64,000 nucleotides of DNA from Callorhinus ursinus (GCF_003265705.1 NW_020312935.1:5196386-5260385), one strand, 5' to 3'. Shown: positions 1 through 13,016, numbered from the stretch's first letter. Made by a program: numbers and translations. The notes: generated by a model from the letters alone, not told the origin.

Positions 1-479
1 GATAATTCATGTTAAAATATTTTGTAAAATATGCAGCCCTATGCAAATGTTACATTTATTCCTAAATACCTGCTGATACGGCTGTAAATGGAACTGTCTC
101 CTTAATTTATGGCCTTATGTTTTATAGGGATGTATATGTGTGGAAATACAAACATGAATCAAGCTGACTAAATCCTAACACTGAAATTTAGTACAGGCTG
201 GAACTTGACTGTACCCCTGTTAAAGATTAAACTAGTCAAATGCTGCCTTCTAAAATATCACAGTGATCCTTTTGATAGTAATGTTCCAGAACTTCTAATG
301 CACTTACTGAGTTTAATTAAGACTTGTGAGAAGCAAAAGGACAAGCCAAGTTACCTAATATAGTATTTTGCACTGTGCATGCTTTCAGAGCGTATTGCAT
401 AAAATAATCTTTTTTAAAAAGAGTTTCTTTGAACCAAAAGAGAACTGACAGTTTTTTGAGCCAAATTATTTGCTAAAGT

Positions 480-650
480 ATACAATGAACCTTCCACAAG
501 TTACCTTGTTTCATCTCTACAACTCAAGTGTTAAATAAGTCATCTAAAGTCACATGGATTGTCAACCCTTGAGCCAGATTCCAAGCTAGGTCTATTGGAC
601 TCAAATGTCCAGGTGCTTTTCACTACACTATACCACAGAATCTGAATGTA
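480..650 (-). mobile_element. MIR relic
   Basis: AAAGTCACATGG, then GAGCCAGATTCCAAGCTAGG and CTTTTCACTACACTATACC resemble antisense MIR. Confidence 0.55.
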
Positions 651-689
651 CCATCTAACACTTGAATCTTCCACAGCTTTGAAGGCTAC

Positions 690-892
690 TTAAAAAAAAA
701 AAAAAAGATTTATTTATTTATTTCAGTGGGGGGAGGGGGGGCGGGGAGGCAGAGGGAGAGAGAGAGAATCTCAAGCCAAGTCCTTGCTGAGTGTGGAGCC
801 CAAAGCGGAGCTCAACCTCACAACCCTAAGATCATGACCTGAGCCGAAATCTAGAGTTGAACGCTTAAGTGACTGAGCCACCCAGGTGCCCC
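690..892 (-). mobile_element. Can-SINE
   Basis: Tail AAGATTTATTTATTTATTT at left, head CCACCCAGGTGCCCC at right. Confidence 0.9.
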
Positions 893-1099
893 AGGGATAC
901 TTCTTTTGGTCCTTTGCATGTTATTCAAGGTTACAGTTCAATTAGAGTTGGAAATATCCAGAAAGAATAACTGCATTTAGGGAACAGCCATAGTGGGAGA
1001 CTTTTACTGCAAAGCCTTTTGTAGTACTTCTTAAACATGTACCATGTACAAATATTATCTTTTCTAAACACAGAGTGAGAGAAAGAGAAGAGATGAAAG

Positions 1100-1205
1100 G
1101 ATTGGTTCCTAGATCAGATCTGGCACTCACTAGTATGATTTGGGACAAGTCACTTCACAATCTTCTGGATTTTGTTTCCTTTACTGTAAAATGAGGGATT
1201 AGTTT
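1100..1205 (+). mobile_element. MIR relic
   Basis: TGGGACAAGTCACTTCACAA and TACTGTAAAATGAGGGATTA match the MIR core. Confidence 0.65.
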
Positions 1206-2309
1206 GTCAAACCCAAAGAATGTACCACACCAACAGTGAACCCTAATGTAAACTATGGACTTTGGACGATATTGGTGTGTCAGTGTAGACTCATCAACTG
1301 TAACACATGTCCCACTCTGATGTGAAACGTTAACAGTGGGAGAGGCTGTGCATATGTGGGGGCAGGAGATATATGGGAACTCACTGCTTGATTTTTCTGT
1401 GCACATAAAACTGCTCTAAAAAACAAAGTCTATTCGAAAACCAGAAAAAGAAATTAAATTATTTCTATATTTCCTTCTAGCTCTAAGATTCTATTATTCC
1501 AATTTACTCTACAAAAACAATTAAAAATTCAAAAAGAGGAGTCAATTGGCCAGCTGAGAGAGTAACTTTAATTAGAAATTTGTTAAGATTAAATGGAGAA
1601 AAGAAGACTTGGATAATTAAAGTCAGGATTCCCTGAATCTGGAAACAGAGAGATAAAATGGAAATGAGAATGAAGAATATAAACTAATTAGGTACCTTCT
1701 AGCCTCTCCTACCCTAAAATTTCTTCTGCCTTTAGGGAGTCTCAGGAAGCAGTGTGAGGAATACTAAAATGAAACATTCCCCACATACTCCCAGTCCCAC
1801 ATGGTATCAGATTCTGGCTGGTTCTCTTAAGAGCAAGAAAATGTCCAAATTGTAAAGAATTTTATAATTTTCTTATCCTGCCCTACCCAGAACCAATCTC
1901 TATGCAGCCTAGGTCTCCCTCTACCTCTGTAGGCAAAAAACAAATAAAAAAAAACCATTTATCCCTCTCGTACCAGAGAGGACAAAAAAAAAAGAAAAAT
2001 TTAAGTATTCTAGGGATAGGGCCCCAGACATTCAGTCAGAAGAGACAGAATAGGAAGCCATTGGACTAAAAGTTATTTGAGCTGCAAATCCCCTTCTCAG
2101 CTTAGATAATTTTACCAGATGTAAGGTACACACATAGGAATGATGAGTATCATTTACACAGAAGTATAAGTGGCTATGCCAAATTTTCAGTTCAAATCAA
2201 TGAGCATCTATGTGTGCACCTGTATTGTTGAGAACTTTCTACCTGGCCCACCAGAACCACACTGCTCCATTCCGTGCTGTATGTAAAGGATGCAAGTGTA
2301 AAAAGACCT

Positions 2310-2511
2310 CTTGGATCACCTAGGTGGCTCCGTCGGTTAAGCATCTGCCTTCGGTTCAGATCATGATCCCAGGGTCCTGGGATCAAGTCCCACGTCAGGC
2401 TCCTTGCTCAGCAGGGAGCCTGCTTCTCCCTCTCCCTCTGCAATCCCCTGCTTGTGCTCTTGTGTTCTCTCTCCCTCTCTGTCAAATAAAGAAATAAAAC
2501 CTTAAAAAAAA
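2310..2511 (+). mobile_element. Can-SINE
   Basis: Body TCAGATCATGATCCCAGGGT. Flanking duplication AAAAAGACCT. Confidence 0.9.
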
Positions 2512-2825
2512 AAAGACCTTCTCTTATAATTGCTCCTGCCACATTTTCATTCAGCAAGCTGAGGGTTATTTCTTTAAATACCAAAATGTATTTCTATTTT
2601 ACCTCTTTCAGAAGAAATCTTTTTAAAATGGATTATATGCAATCCTTGCCTTCTTAAACAAAGTATACTGAACATACCAGTCCCAACAGTTTGTTTTTAA
2701 AATTATGCCCTTTGGGGGTACTTCTGTCCCCTTTCTTGCTCTTCTCTGCTGGCAGTCTCCTGTCAGTGAGCCTTAGGTAGTCTAACTCACTTTTTTTTTT
2801 TGGTAAAGCTATTTATTTATTAAAC

Positions 2826-3101
2826 TTTTTTTTTTAAAGATTATTTATTTATTTATTTGGGGGGGTGGTGGGCAGAAGAAGAGGGAGAAGCAGACTCCTG
2901 GTTGAGCAGGGAGCCCAACCTGGGGCTTGATTTCAGGACCGTGGGGTCATGACCTAAGCCAAAGGCAGATGTTAACCACTGAGCCACCCAGGTGCCCTGA
3001 AATTTTATTTTTAAGTAATCTCTACAACCCAACATGGCGCTCAAACTCACAACTCTGAGATCAAGGGTTGCATGCTCTTCCAACTGAGCCAGCTGGGCAC
3101 T
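2826..3101 (-). mobile_element. Two abutting Can-SINEs (young plus short older type)
   Basis: Young type at 2826-2997. Older short type at 2998-3101 (TAAGTAATCTCTACA through GAGCCAGCTGGGCAC). Confidence 0.88.
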
Positions 3102-3428
3102 CTTAACTAACTTCTAATCTGTTACTTCTAATTCCACCATGGTCTTAATCAGAAAACCAATCTGATCTGGATTGTGTATAAAGTAAACAGGAAATTGGCT
3201 CTGAGGACCTAAGAGGCTCTGCAGTTAGTTATGTGTTGAGATTGCAGCCAGATAGGTGCTACTGCGATACAGGTAACACAGGACATCCAACTGGAAATGT
3301 CAAGTGAGGCACCAAGACAAAATAGTCTGAAAACTCCAACATAAGATACCAGACTAAGACGAGAGCAGGACTATAAAAACTTCCCGTTCAGAAAGAGGGT
3401 AGAGAAGGATCAAACGTGCGGAGACTGA

Positions 3429-3618
3429 GGGGCGCCCGGGTGGCTCAGTCGTTAAGCGTCTGCCTTCAGCTCAGGTCATGATCCCGGGGTCCTGGGATCG
3501 AGGCCTGGGCTCCCTGCTCGGCAGGAAGCCTGCTTCTCCCTCTCCCACTCCCCTCTGCTTGTGTTCCCTCTCTTGCTGTCTCTCTCTGCGTCAAATAAAT
3601 AAAAATATAAAAAAAAAA
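3429..3618 (+). mobile_element. Can-SINE
   Basis: Head GGGGCGCCCGGGTGGCTCAG. Duplication GGAGACTGAG on both sides. Confidence 0.95.
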
Positions 3619-3742
3619 GTGTGGAGACTGAGGAGATTGATAAGGAAGACTTCTTTGGGGAGAGCTGTTGGTGAGGGTGAATCCCATCCTCCAATCCACC
3701 AATGAGAAAAAAGACAACCCAATTTAAAAATGGGTAAAGGAT

Positions 3743-3924
3743 CTTTTTTTTTTTTTTTGACAGAGAGACACAGCGAGAGCAGGAACACAAGCAGGGGGAG
3801 TGGGAGAGGGAGAAGCAGGCTTCTGGCAGAGCAGGGAGCCCAATGCAGGGCTGGATCCCAGGACCCTGGGATCATGACCTGAGCCGAAGGCAGACACCCA
3901 ATGACTGAGCCACCCAGATGCCCC
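3743..3924 (-). mobile_element. Can-SINE inside L1M
   Basis: Target duplication GGGTAAAGGATCTT / GGGCAAAGGATCTT. Confidence 0.95.
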
Positions 3925-4603
3925 GGGCAAAGGATCTTAATAGAAATTTCTCCAAGTAAGACATGCAAATGGCCAGTAAGCACACAACAGGCTGTTTAAC
4001 ATCGTTAGCCATTAGGGAAATGTGAGTCAAAACCACAATAAGATACTACTTCACGCCCACCAGCAAGGCTATAATAATGGGGGGGCGGGCAGGGAGAAAG
4101 GGAGGAGGGTAGGAGGAGGGAGACAAGCAGTCTGGTAGTGGTAATGGTGGGCAGAGAGGATAAACTGGAATTTTCATACTCTGCTGGTGGGAATGTAAAA
4201 TGGTGCTGCCACTGTGGAAAACAGTCTGACAGTACCTCCCAAAAGTTGAACTTAGTGCTACCATATGATCCAGCAAGTTCACTCCCAGCTATATACCCAA
4301 GAGAAACCAAAACGTATGTCCACACAAAAACCTGTACATGAAGGTCTATAGCAGCATTGTTCATTCACCAGAGCCAAAATGTGGAAACAACACAAATTTC
4401 CATCAATTGACAAAATGTGGTGTATCCGTATAATAGAATACTACTTGGCATTAAAAGGAATGAAGTACTGCTTCATGTAACAACATAATGAATCTTAAAA
4501 AAAAATCCCACTGGTAAAAAGTCAACTACAAAAGACCACATGTTACATGAGTCCATTTATATGAAATATCAAGAACAGGCAAATCTATAGAGATAGAAAG
4601 TAG

Positions 4604-4807
4604 ATTTTTTTTTAAGATTTTTTTGTTTTATTTAATTATTTGACACAGAGAGAGAGACACAAGCAGGGGGAGTGGCAGACAGAGGGAAAGGGAGAAGGAA
4701 GCTACCCAAGGAGCAGGGAACCTGATGCAGGGCTCGATCCCAGGACCCTGGGATCATGACCTGAGCCGAAGGCAGTTGCTTAATCAACTGAGCCGCCCAG
4801 GCGCCTC
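4604..4807 (-). mobile_element. Can-SINE inside L1M
   Basis: Target duplication AGAAAGTAGATTTT. Confidence 0.95.
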
Positions 4808-5947
4808 AGAAAGTAGATTTTAGTGGTTGCCTACAGCTAGGTGCAGAGTTGAGAGAATGGAGAGTGACAGCTAATGGGTATGGGGTCCTTTTAGGGGGAC
4901 AATAATATTCTAAGATCAGATTTGTGGTGATGGTTGTACAACCCTGTGAAAGTAACTACAAGCATTGACTTGAACACTTTAAATGCATGAATTGTGTGGT
5001 ATACGAATTATATCCCAATAAATCTGTTAAAAATAAAAGAGAGAAAAAATCAGAGCTGGAAATGTTCCCAAATGCTTCTCTAAAATTAAACACCCTCTTG
5101 TACCCTCCCGCTACCCAGTGAGTTGCTGGATCAATTCAACTATCCCAGATGTTTTCCTTATTTCCTGCCTTTGAGCTGTGCTCTGTAATTTAGTATTAGC
5201 AGAAAGTTAATAAAGACAACACATCCTTTGTTGCTAAACTTTATACAGTGTTTACCATTTTCCTCCAACATACACATTTCCTCTGTTTTCCCACTGCAGC
5301 TGAGCTGCCAAAACCTTGTAGGGAGAATAATTACCCTTCTGCACCCCTTCCTGGTTTCATAAGAGTACCAATCTTTTGTGTATAATCAAGTGTTTACAGC
5401 AAACTAATGTTTTGCTTGCCTCTCTAGGAGGTTTTAAATTCACCAAACTGTTCACCAAATTAGGAGGGTTATTTTTCCTCCCCCCTTTTTTTGGGCAAGA
5501 ATAGGAACAATGGCAGGATTCACTATTTCTGGATCTCCATTTTTTTAGAGGCTAATTCACTTGCCAGAAAGAAGTTGTTTTGCTTTCTTTTTCCTCGAAA
5601 AGCAATTTTTTTGATTTCCCAGAAATACTATGAGGGATTTTTACAAAGTTTAGTCACAATTAGTTCTACCCTTGACACCACTTTCAAGTCTTTCTGACAT
5701 TCCACACCCAACCATTTAATGATTTTTCATCCTGATATTCCTTAGATGGTATGTGACTGAAGATAACCTTTCTGAAAGTTAGCTGGTTCTTGTTCTCTAA
5801 CTCAGAACATTTGCTTTCTAGACTGCTCTAGAAATTTCTTCTTTCTATAATCTAAAATGTCCTTGCCTGTGCATATGTAGAACAGGATATAAAAACTTTC
5901 TTTTCATAAGTCTCTAAATAAGGCATTTAAAAAAAAAAACAATAACA

Positions 5948-6127
5948 GGGGTGCCCGGGTGGCTCAGTCGTTAAGCATCTGCCTTCAGCTCAGGTCATGA
6001 TCCCAGGGTCCTGGGATCGAGCCCCATATTGGGCTCCCTGCTCAGTGGGAAGACTGCTTCTCCCTCTCACACTACTGCCCCTGCTTGTGTTCCCTCTCTC
6101 GCTGTCTCTGTCAAATAAATAAAATCT

Positions 6128-6159
<32 letters not shown>

Positions 6160-6162
6160 AAA
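5948..6162 (+). mobile_element. Can-SINE
   Basis: Full length with a long (AAAT)n tail. Confidence 0.95.
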
Positions 6163-6783
6163 CAGCATTATATTCACTAAGTCACAATGTCATGTTTTAT
6201 CTATAAGCTATTTAATTCTATATTTGTATGCCAGGTCAACCCTCTAAAGAGTATTCTCTCTCTTTTAATAGCAAAATTAAATGAAAGGGCAGTAAACATC
6301 TTACTTTAGTAAAAAGCTGAGTGTTGTAGAGAATGAGTTTTGAATGTTTCAGCATGCACTTTATATCTACGAATTATTAATATCACACATAAAGTTTAAA
6401 ACAAAACAAAACAAAAGTATCTGTCTTCTTACCTGAAAGAACATAACTTAAGATTTACCCTATACCCTCATACACTGCTAGAGGGAATGTGAAATGGTGC
6501 GACCACTTTGGCAGTTCTTCAAATGGTTAAATACAGACTTACTATAAGATCTAGCAATTCTACTCAAGTTAAACACAGAGTTACCATAAGATCTAGCAAT
6601 ATAACTAAGAGAAATGAAAACATATGTTACACAAAGACTCCTACACAAATGTCCATAGCAGCATTAATCATAACAGCCAAAATGTAGAAACAACCCAAAC
6701 ATACAACAGAGGATGCATGAATTACAAAATACAGTCTGTACCTACAACAGGATACTATTCAGCAATAAAAAGGAATGACGTCT

Positions 6784-7120
6784 TGGGGCACCTGGCTGGC
6801 TCTGTCAGTAGAGCGTGCGACTCGATCTAAGGGTTGTGATTTCAAGCCCCATGTTGGGTGTCGAGATTACTTAAAAATAAAAAAAAAATTTTTAAATCTT
6901 AAAAAAAAAAAAAAAAGAGGGGCGCACAGGTGGCTCAGTCGGTTAAGCATCTGCCTTCGGCTCAGGTCATGATCCCAGTGTCCTGGGATCGAACCCCGCA
7001 TCAGGCTCCCTGCTCATCAGAGAGCCTGCTTTTCCCTCTCCCTCTGCCTGCCACTCTGGCTACTTGTGTTCTCTCTCTCTGTCAAATAAATAAATAAAAT
7101 CTTTAAAAAAAAAAAAAAAA
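6784..7120 (+). mobile_element. Two Can-SINEs head to tail inside L1M
   Basis: Older short type at 6784-6916, then young type at 6918-7120. GAATGACGTC / GAATGAAGTC flanks the pair. Confidence 0.93.
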
Positions 7121-7463
7121 GAATGAAGTCCTGCTTCATACAACAATATAAACCTGAAAAACATCATGCTAATAAGCAAAAGAAGCCAATCACAAAAGAC
7201 TACATATTGTATAATTCCATGTACATGGAATGTCCAAAATAGGCAAATCTAGAGAAAGAGAAAGTCGATTAGTGGCTGCCTGGGGCTGGAGGGGTGAGGG
7301 GTAGGGAGAGTGGAGGGAAATGTGGTGGAGGGCTTAGGGAGTAGTATGAGGTTTCTTTTTGGGTAATGAAGTATCCTAAAATCAGTTGTGATGATGGCTG
7401 CACAAACCTTTGAATATAATAAAAAGCCACTGATTTGCATACTTTATTATTTATTTTTCATTT

Positions 7464-7673
7464 TTTTAAAGATTTATTGATTGAGAGAGACAGAGAGAGA
7501 GAGTGTGGGGTGGGGAGGAGGGGGCAGGGGTAGAGGGAGACGGTGAGAGAATCTCAAGCAGGCTCCCCACTGAGCACGGAGCCTGATGCAGGACTCAATC
7601 TCACCACCCTGAGGATCCTGATGAGACAGAATCGAGAGTCAGAATGAACCAACTGAGCCACACAGGTGCCCTG
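7464..7673 (-). mobile_element. Can-SINE inside L1M
   Basis: Target duplication TGATTTGCATACTT / TGATTTGCACACTT. Confidence 0.93.
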
Positions 7674-7739
7674 ATTTGCACACTTCAAATGGGTGAACTG
7701 TAAAGTATGTGAATTATATCTTATAAAGCTGTTTTATTT

Positions 7740-8131
7740 TTATTTTTTTATTTAACTTTTAGTTAACATACAGTGCAATATTGTTTCTGGAGTAGAATTC
7801 AGAGCTTCATCACTTAGATACAACACCCAGAACTCATCACAAGTACCCTCTTTAATACCCACCACCCATCTAACCCATCTCCTACCCACCTCCTTCCATC
7901 AACCCTCAGTTTGTTTTCTATACTCTGTAACTCTTATGGTTAGAGACAAACAAACTGAGGGTTGCTGGATGGGAGGGGAGTGGGGGTAACTGGGTGATAG
8001 ACATTAAGGAGGGCACATGATGTAATGAGCACTGGGTATTATATAAGACTGATGAATTACTGACCTCTACCTCTGAAACCAATAATATATGTTAATTAAT
8101 GAATTTAAACTAAAAAAAATTATTTTATTTA
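7740..8131. mobile_element. Carnivoran L1 tail with inverted 5' part (twin-priming type)
   Basis: The left part (7740-7945) is antisense L1 3'UTR: GTTAACATACAGTGCAATAT, then TTAATACCCACCACCCATC and CATCAACCCTCAGTTTG. The right part (7950-8131) is sense: CAAACTGAGGGTTGCTGGAT, ACATTAAGGAGGGCAC and GAGCACTGGGTATTATA, then poly-A. The two overlap as an inverted repeat. Confidence 0.8.
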
Positions 8132-8326
8132 TTTTTTAAAGATTTTATTTATTTATTTGACAAAGACAGAGATAGTGAGAGCAGGAACACAACCAGGGAG
8201 AGTGGGAGAGGGAGAAGCAGGCTTCCCAGCAAGCAGGGAGCCTGATGTGGGACTTGAATCCAGGACCCTGGGATCATGACCTGAGCCGAAGGCAAACGCT
8301 TAACGACTGAGCCACCCAGGCGCCTG
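8132..8326 (-). mobile_element. Can-SINE
   Basis: Inserted at the poly-A of the twin-primed L1 tail. Confidence 0.93.
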
Positions 8327-8339
8327 GAAAAAAATTTTT

Positions 8340-9100
8340 AAAAAGAAAGATTTACTCTACAGTCAAATGTCCATCAACCGATGAACAAATAAACAAAATG
8401 TTGTATATTCATACAATAGAGTATTACTTAGCAATTAAAAGGGACAAAATATTGATATATGAAACAACCTGGATAAATCTCAGAACATTATGCTAAGAGA
8501 GGGGCGCCTGGCTGGCTCAGTTGGTAGAGCATGTGATTCTTGATCTCAGGGTCATAAGTTCAAGGCCCCATTTTGGGCACAGAGATTACTTAAAACAAAC
8601 AAACAAACAAACAAACACCATTATGCTAAGAGAGAGAAACTAGCCACAAAAAATCACATGTTGCATGGTTCCCTCCCAGGAAACAGCCACAAAAGGCAAA
8701 TCCACAGAGGTAGACAGCAGACTAGGGGTTGCTGGGGGCTGAGGGTAGGAACAAGGAGCGACTGTAAATAGGCACAGGGATCTTTGTGGGGTAATGGGAA
8801 TGTCCTAAAATTATATTTTGGTGACAGTTTAACTCTATAAACTTACTAAAAATCATTGACTTGTATACTTAAAACATTATCCTATGGTCTGTAAAGTATA
8901 TCTCAATAAAACTGTTTTATAATAAAAGGTTTATTCTTAAAAAATTCTGAAGAGGCAAACAACCCCATTTTTTAAATGGGCAAAATATATGATTAGGAAA
9001 TTTACAGAAGGGAAAATTATGAATGAACTAAGAACACAAAAAGATGTTCAACTCACTAGTAATAAGAGAACTGTTAATTAAAACCACAATGCATCTTCAG
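8340..9100 (+). mobile_element. L1M 3' end relics
   Basis: AATGTCCATCAACCGATGAA through TATCTCAATAAAACTG (to about 8935), then a second ORF2-end piece ACTCACTAGTAATAAGAGAA to about 9100. A SINE at 8501-8615 interrupts it. Confidence 0.75.
8501..8615 (+). mobile_element. Short older-type Can-SINE
   Basis: tRNA-like body ending GATTACTTAAAA. Duplication CATTATGCTAAGAGA. Confidence 0.95.
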
Positions 9101-9299
9101 GTAGGAAGCAAGAGAAATGTGACCAGGGGTAGGCAGATAGAAGATTTCAACTGAATTGGTTATGTTTAATTTCTTAAGCTAAGTGGTGGGTTCATGAGTG
9201 TTTTACTACTAATTTTTTTTGTATGTTTAAATTAGTTCATAAAAAGCTAAACATTTACTCTAAAATGTTTAATTTACTGCTACAGAAATGGGAAATGTA

Positions 9300-10140
9300 G
9301 AATTTTAAAATTATGAATAATTCACATGCCATAAAATGCATTCTTAAAATGTACAACTAAGTGGCTTTTTGTATATTCACAAAGTTGTATAACAATCACC
9401 ACTGTCTAATGCCAGAACATTTTCCTTACGTCAAAAAGAAACCCCATACCCATTAACAGCCATTTCTAATTCTCCATCCCCAGGCCCTACCAACCACTAA
9501 TCTACTTTCTGTCTCTATGAATTTGCCTATTCTGAATATTCTATGTAAATGGAATCATACAATGTCTGGTCTTATGTTTCTGGTTTCTCTTAAAGTTTAA
9601 AAATTGATATTTTTAGGGCACCTCAGTGGCTCAGTCGTTAAGCGTCTGCCTTTAGCTCAGGTCATGATCCCAGGGTCCTGGGATCAAGCCCCACATCGGG
9701 CTCCCTGCTCTGCGGGCAGCCCGCTTCTCCCTCTCCCACTCCCCCTGCCTGTGTTCCCTCTCTTGCTGAGTCTGTCTCTGTCAAATAAACAAAATCTTTA
9801 AAAAAAAATGTTTTTAATTGTTATTTTTAAATGATTGTGTTGTGGCATGTGTCCATACTTCATTCTTTTTTATGGCAAAAAAATATTTCATTATATGGAT
9901 GTATCACATTTGCTTATCCATTTATCAGTTGATAGACACCTGGGCTGTTCCCATGTTTTGGTTATTATCAATAATGCTGCAATGAACATCTGTGCAACAG
10001 GTTTGTGTCTGAACATGTTTTCATTTCTCTTGGGTATATACCTAAGAGTGGAATTACTGGGTCATATAATAGTAACTCCATGTTTAACTTTTTGAGGAAC
10101 TGCCAAACTATTTTCCAGAGCAGATGTACCTTTTTACATG
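9300..10140 (-). mobile_element. Antisense L1M 3' end
   Basis: Plus strand reads the complement of the L1 3' end: TTTCTGTCTCTATGAATTTG, AATAATGCTGCAATGAACAT and TTGGGTATATACCTAAGAGT. A SINE at 9615-9808 interrupts it. Confidence 0.85.
9615..9808 (+). mobile_element. Can-SINE inside antisense L1
   Basis: Head GGGCACCTCAGTGGCTCAGT and tail AAATAAACAAAATCTTT. Confidence 0.93.
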
Positions 10141-10742
10141 GAATATAATTTTGAAAGCTGTTTACTAGTGTGGATATTTTTAATAATAAAATACTATTAT
10201 GAATTTATTGAAATAAGCTTTAAAGAAGAATACTTACCCAGCTCCATCTGGCCCTCACACAATGGATTTCATTTTTTGTCTAAAAATATGTTTCATATAT
10301 ATTTATAAGACCGCAATCATAGAGAATATATATTTTTTTCCATTTTCAGTAATATATTTAGGTAGTCATTTGCAAGATTCATTTATTCAGACTTTTTATG
10401 ATGGTGATTACTATCAAAAGATATAAAGTAGATTCAATACTATCATACAGTTTTAGAAACCTATAGTATTGCAATGTCACTGTTAGTTTCTTCAAAAGAT
10501 ATGTTTTCATCAGTGGTATGTGCTACTTAGAGAATCTAAACTGTTTAACATTCAGAGTAAATGATGAAATTGACAGTTTCAAAATATATCAGATTTTTAA
10601 TAACAGCTTAGTTTCCAGTTTTCAGAGTGAAAAAATATTGATCATTTGGAATTCAAGATTAGTCATTCCAATTCTTGAAGTACCAATTAAAAAGGCAAAA
10701 CTCTTTTAAAAGACTAAGTATAAATATTAGCTAAAAACATTA

Positions 10743-11027
<285 letters not shown>

Positions 11028-11146
11028 TTATAAACATTCATTATTGTTTTATGTATCACTAAAGAGGAAAAAAACAAGTAACCTATGAAACATTATGACT
11101 TAAAATTTTACTTGTAAATTTAATGAATAAAAAAACTGGGGATTCG

Positions 11147-11340
11147 CGGCACCTGGGTGGCTCAGTTGGTTAAGTGACTGCCTTCAGCTCAGGTCATGAT
11201 CCTGGAGTTCCAGGATCGAGTCCCCCGCTTCAGGCTCCCCCGCTCAGCGGGGAGTCTGCTTCTCCCTCTGACCCTCCTCCCTCTCGTGCTCCTTTCATTC
11301 TCTCTCTCTCAAATAAATAAATAAAATCTTAAAAAAAAAA
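11147..11340 (+). mobile_element. Can-SINE
   Basis: GCACCTGGGTGGCTCAGTTG; flank GGGGATT repeated. Confidence 0.93.
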
Positions 11341-11449
11341 ATGGGGATTAGATTAAATGAAAATGACAGAGTCAATGGTTACACTGAGGTGACTGGTACA
11401 AAGGAATTTATAAAACTTTTCTCTACAGACGTGACTGAAAATTTCCCTT

Positions 11450-11866
11450 GGCGGCCTGGGTGGCTAGATGGTTAAGCGTCTGCCTTCACCTCAGGTCATG
11501 ACCCCAGGGTCCTGGGATCGAGTCCTGCATTGGGCTCCCTGCTCCTTGGGAGCCTGCTTCTCCCTCTGCCTTTCTCTCTCTCTTTCTCTGTCTCTCATTA
11601 ATAAATAAATAAAATCTTTAAAAAAAAAAAAAAAAAGAAAAGAAAGTTTCCCTTTAAAAAGTTTTAGGGGCAACTGGGTGGCTCAGTCGTTAATCGTCTG
11701 CCTTCGGCTCAGGTCATGATCCCAGGGTCCTGGGATCGAGCCCTGCATCGGGCTCCCTGCTCTACAGAAAGTCTGCTTCTCCCTCCCCCACTCCCCCTGC
11801 TTGTGTTCCCTCGCTCGCTGTGTCTCTCTCTATCAAATAAATAAATAAAATCTTAAAAAAAAAAAA
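11450..11866 (+). mobile_element. Two Can-SINEs in series
   Basis: Elements at 11450-11641 and 11667-11866, separated by TTTCCCTTTAAAAAGTTTTA. Confidence 0.92.
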
Positions 11867-11878
11867 AGTTTTAAAATA

Positions 11879-12100
11879 GGGCACCTGGCTGGCTCAGCTG
11901 GTGGAACAGCAGACTCTTGATCTCAGGGTTGTGAGTTTGAGCCCCACGTCGGGTGTACAAATTACTTACTTACTCCCTTACTGAGCAGGGAGCCCAACAT
12001 GGGGCTCGGTCCTAGGACCCTGGGAACATGACCTGAGCAGAAGGCAGATGCTTAACCTACTGAGCCACCCAGGGCACCCCTTAAAAATAAAATCTTAAAA
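11879..12100. mobile_element. Older Can-SINE (+) with inverted truncated Can-SINE (-) in its tail
   Basis: The plus-strand short type starts at 11879. A minus-strand half element (11975-12079) splits its tail, which resumes as CTTAAAAATAAAATCTT. Confidence 0.8.
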
Positions 12101-12114
12101 CAAAATTTTAATAG

Positions 12115-12315
12115 AGTTTTTAAGAAAGTATTAAAAGAGGGGAGATGGGTAAGGGAAATGGTGCAACAGGTGATGAGGATTAACGAATACATTTATCATG
12201 ATGAGCACTGAGTAAGAGAACTGTTCAATCACTACACTGTACACCTGAAACTAACTTAACACTATGTTAACTATACTGGAATGAAGATTTAAAAACTTAA
12301 TAAAAAAAAGTATTG
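12115..12315 (+). mobile_element. L1 3' tail
   Basis: GATGAGCACTGAGTAAGAGA, CACTGTACACCTGAAACTAA and TATACTGGAATGAAGATTTA, then a poly-A end. Confidence 0.8.
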
Positions 12316-12821
12316 AGAGTTCTTTTAGATTTACTTAAACAAACAGTTTTAATATATATCATTCCTTATATAAGCTATATAATTAGGATAAACCGAATAA
12401 GGAGTTCTTGAAACTTCACACTAAGAGTCCAACTCTTCTGAAACATTTCAATGCCATTACTGATTTCCATATTTTACCATAATATATTGTCTTCTGTGCC
12501 ACCAAGGGCGCAGGTGATGTGACATTTCTTAAAAGTTCGCCACTCTACTACTGTCTTCATGATTTTTTTCTAAGTTGCTGATGCCCATTCTACAAAATTT
12601 AATGCTCATTTGCAGGCACTAGCAATGCCATGACTATTATCTGGCCAAAAATAATTGTGAGATGCATCTTGATATCAGAGTTGTTAAAATGTGAAAAATA
12701 TTTCCAAAATTAAAGTTTTTTTTTTCAAAATTAAAGTTTTTTATGTGAAAAGCACGTCTTAGAATTGATAAAATATGGGAATTCATCATAATCGCCACAT
12801 AGTGTTAAAAATATGATACAA

Positions 12822-13016
12822 GGGGCGCCTGGGTGGCTCAGATGGTTAAGCGTCTGCCTTCAGCTCAGGTCATAATCCCAGGGTCCTGGGATCAAGCCCC
12901 ACATCGGGCTCCTGGCTCAGCGGGGAGCCTGCTTCTCCCTCTGCCTCTGCCTCTCCCCCTGCTCATGCTCTCTATCTCTGTGTCTCAAATGAATAAATAA
13001 AATCTTAAAAAAAAAA
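12822..13016 (+). mobile_element. Can-SINE
   Basis: Full length. Duplication ATGATACAA. Confidence 0.95.

Larger units (their letters stand above)
3706..5042 (+). mobile_element. L1M 3' end (split by two SINEs)
   Basis: ORF2-end and 3'UTR relic: CAATTTAAAAATGGGTAAAG, GCTGGTGGGAATGTAAAATG, ATATGATCCAGCAA, then the 3' tail GAATTATATCCCAATAAATC. SINEs at 3743-3924 and 4604-4807 interrupt it. Confidence 0.85.
6445..7738 (+). mobile_element. L1M 3' end (split by SINEs)
   Basis: Same family as the 3.7-5.0 kb copy: GCAGCATTAATCATAACAGC, GGATACTATTCAGCAATAAA, CTGCCTGGGGCTGG and tail GAATTATATCTTATAAAGCT. Interrupted at 6784-7120 and 7464-7673. Confidence 0.85.
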
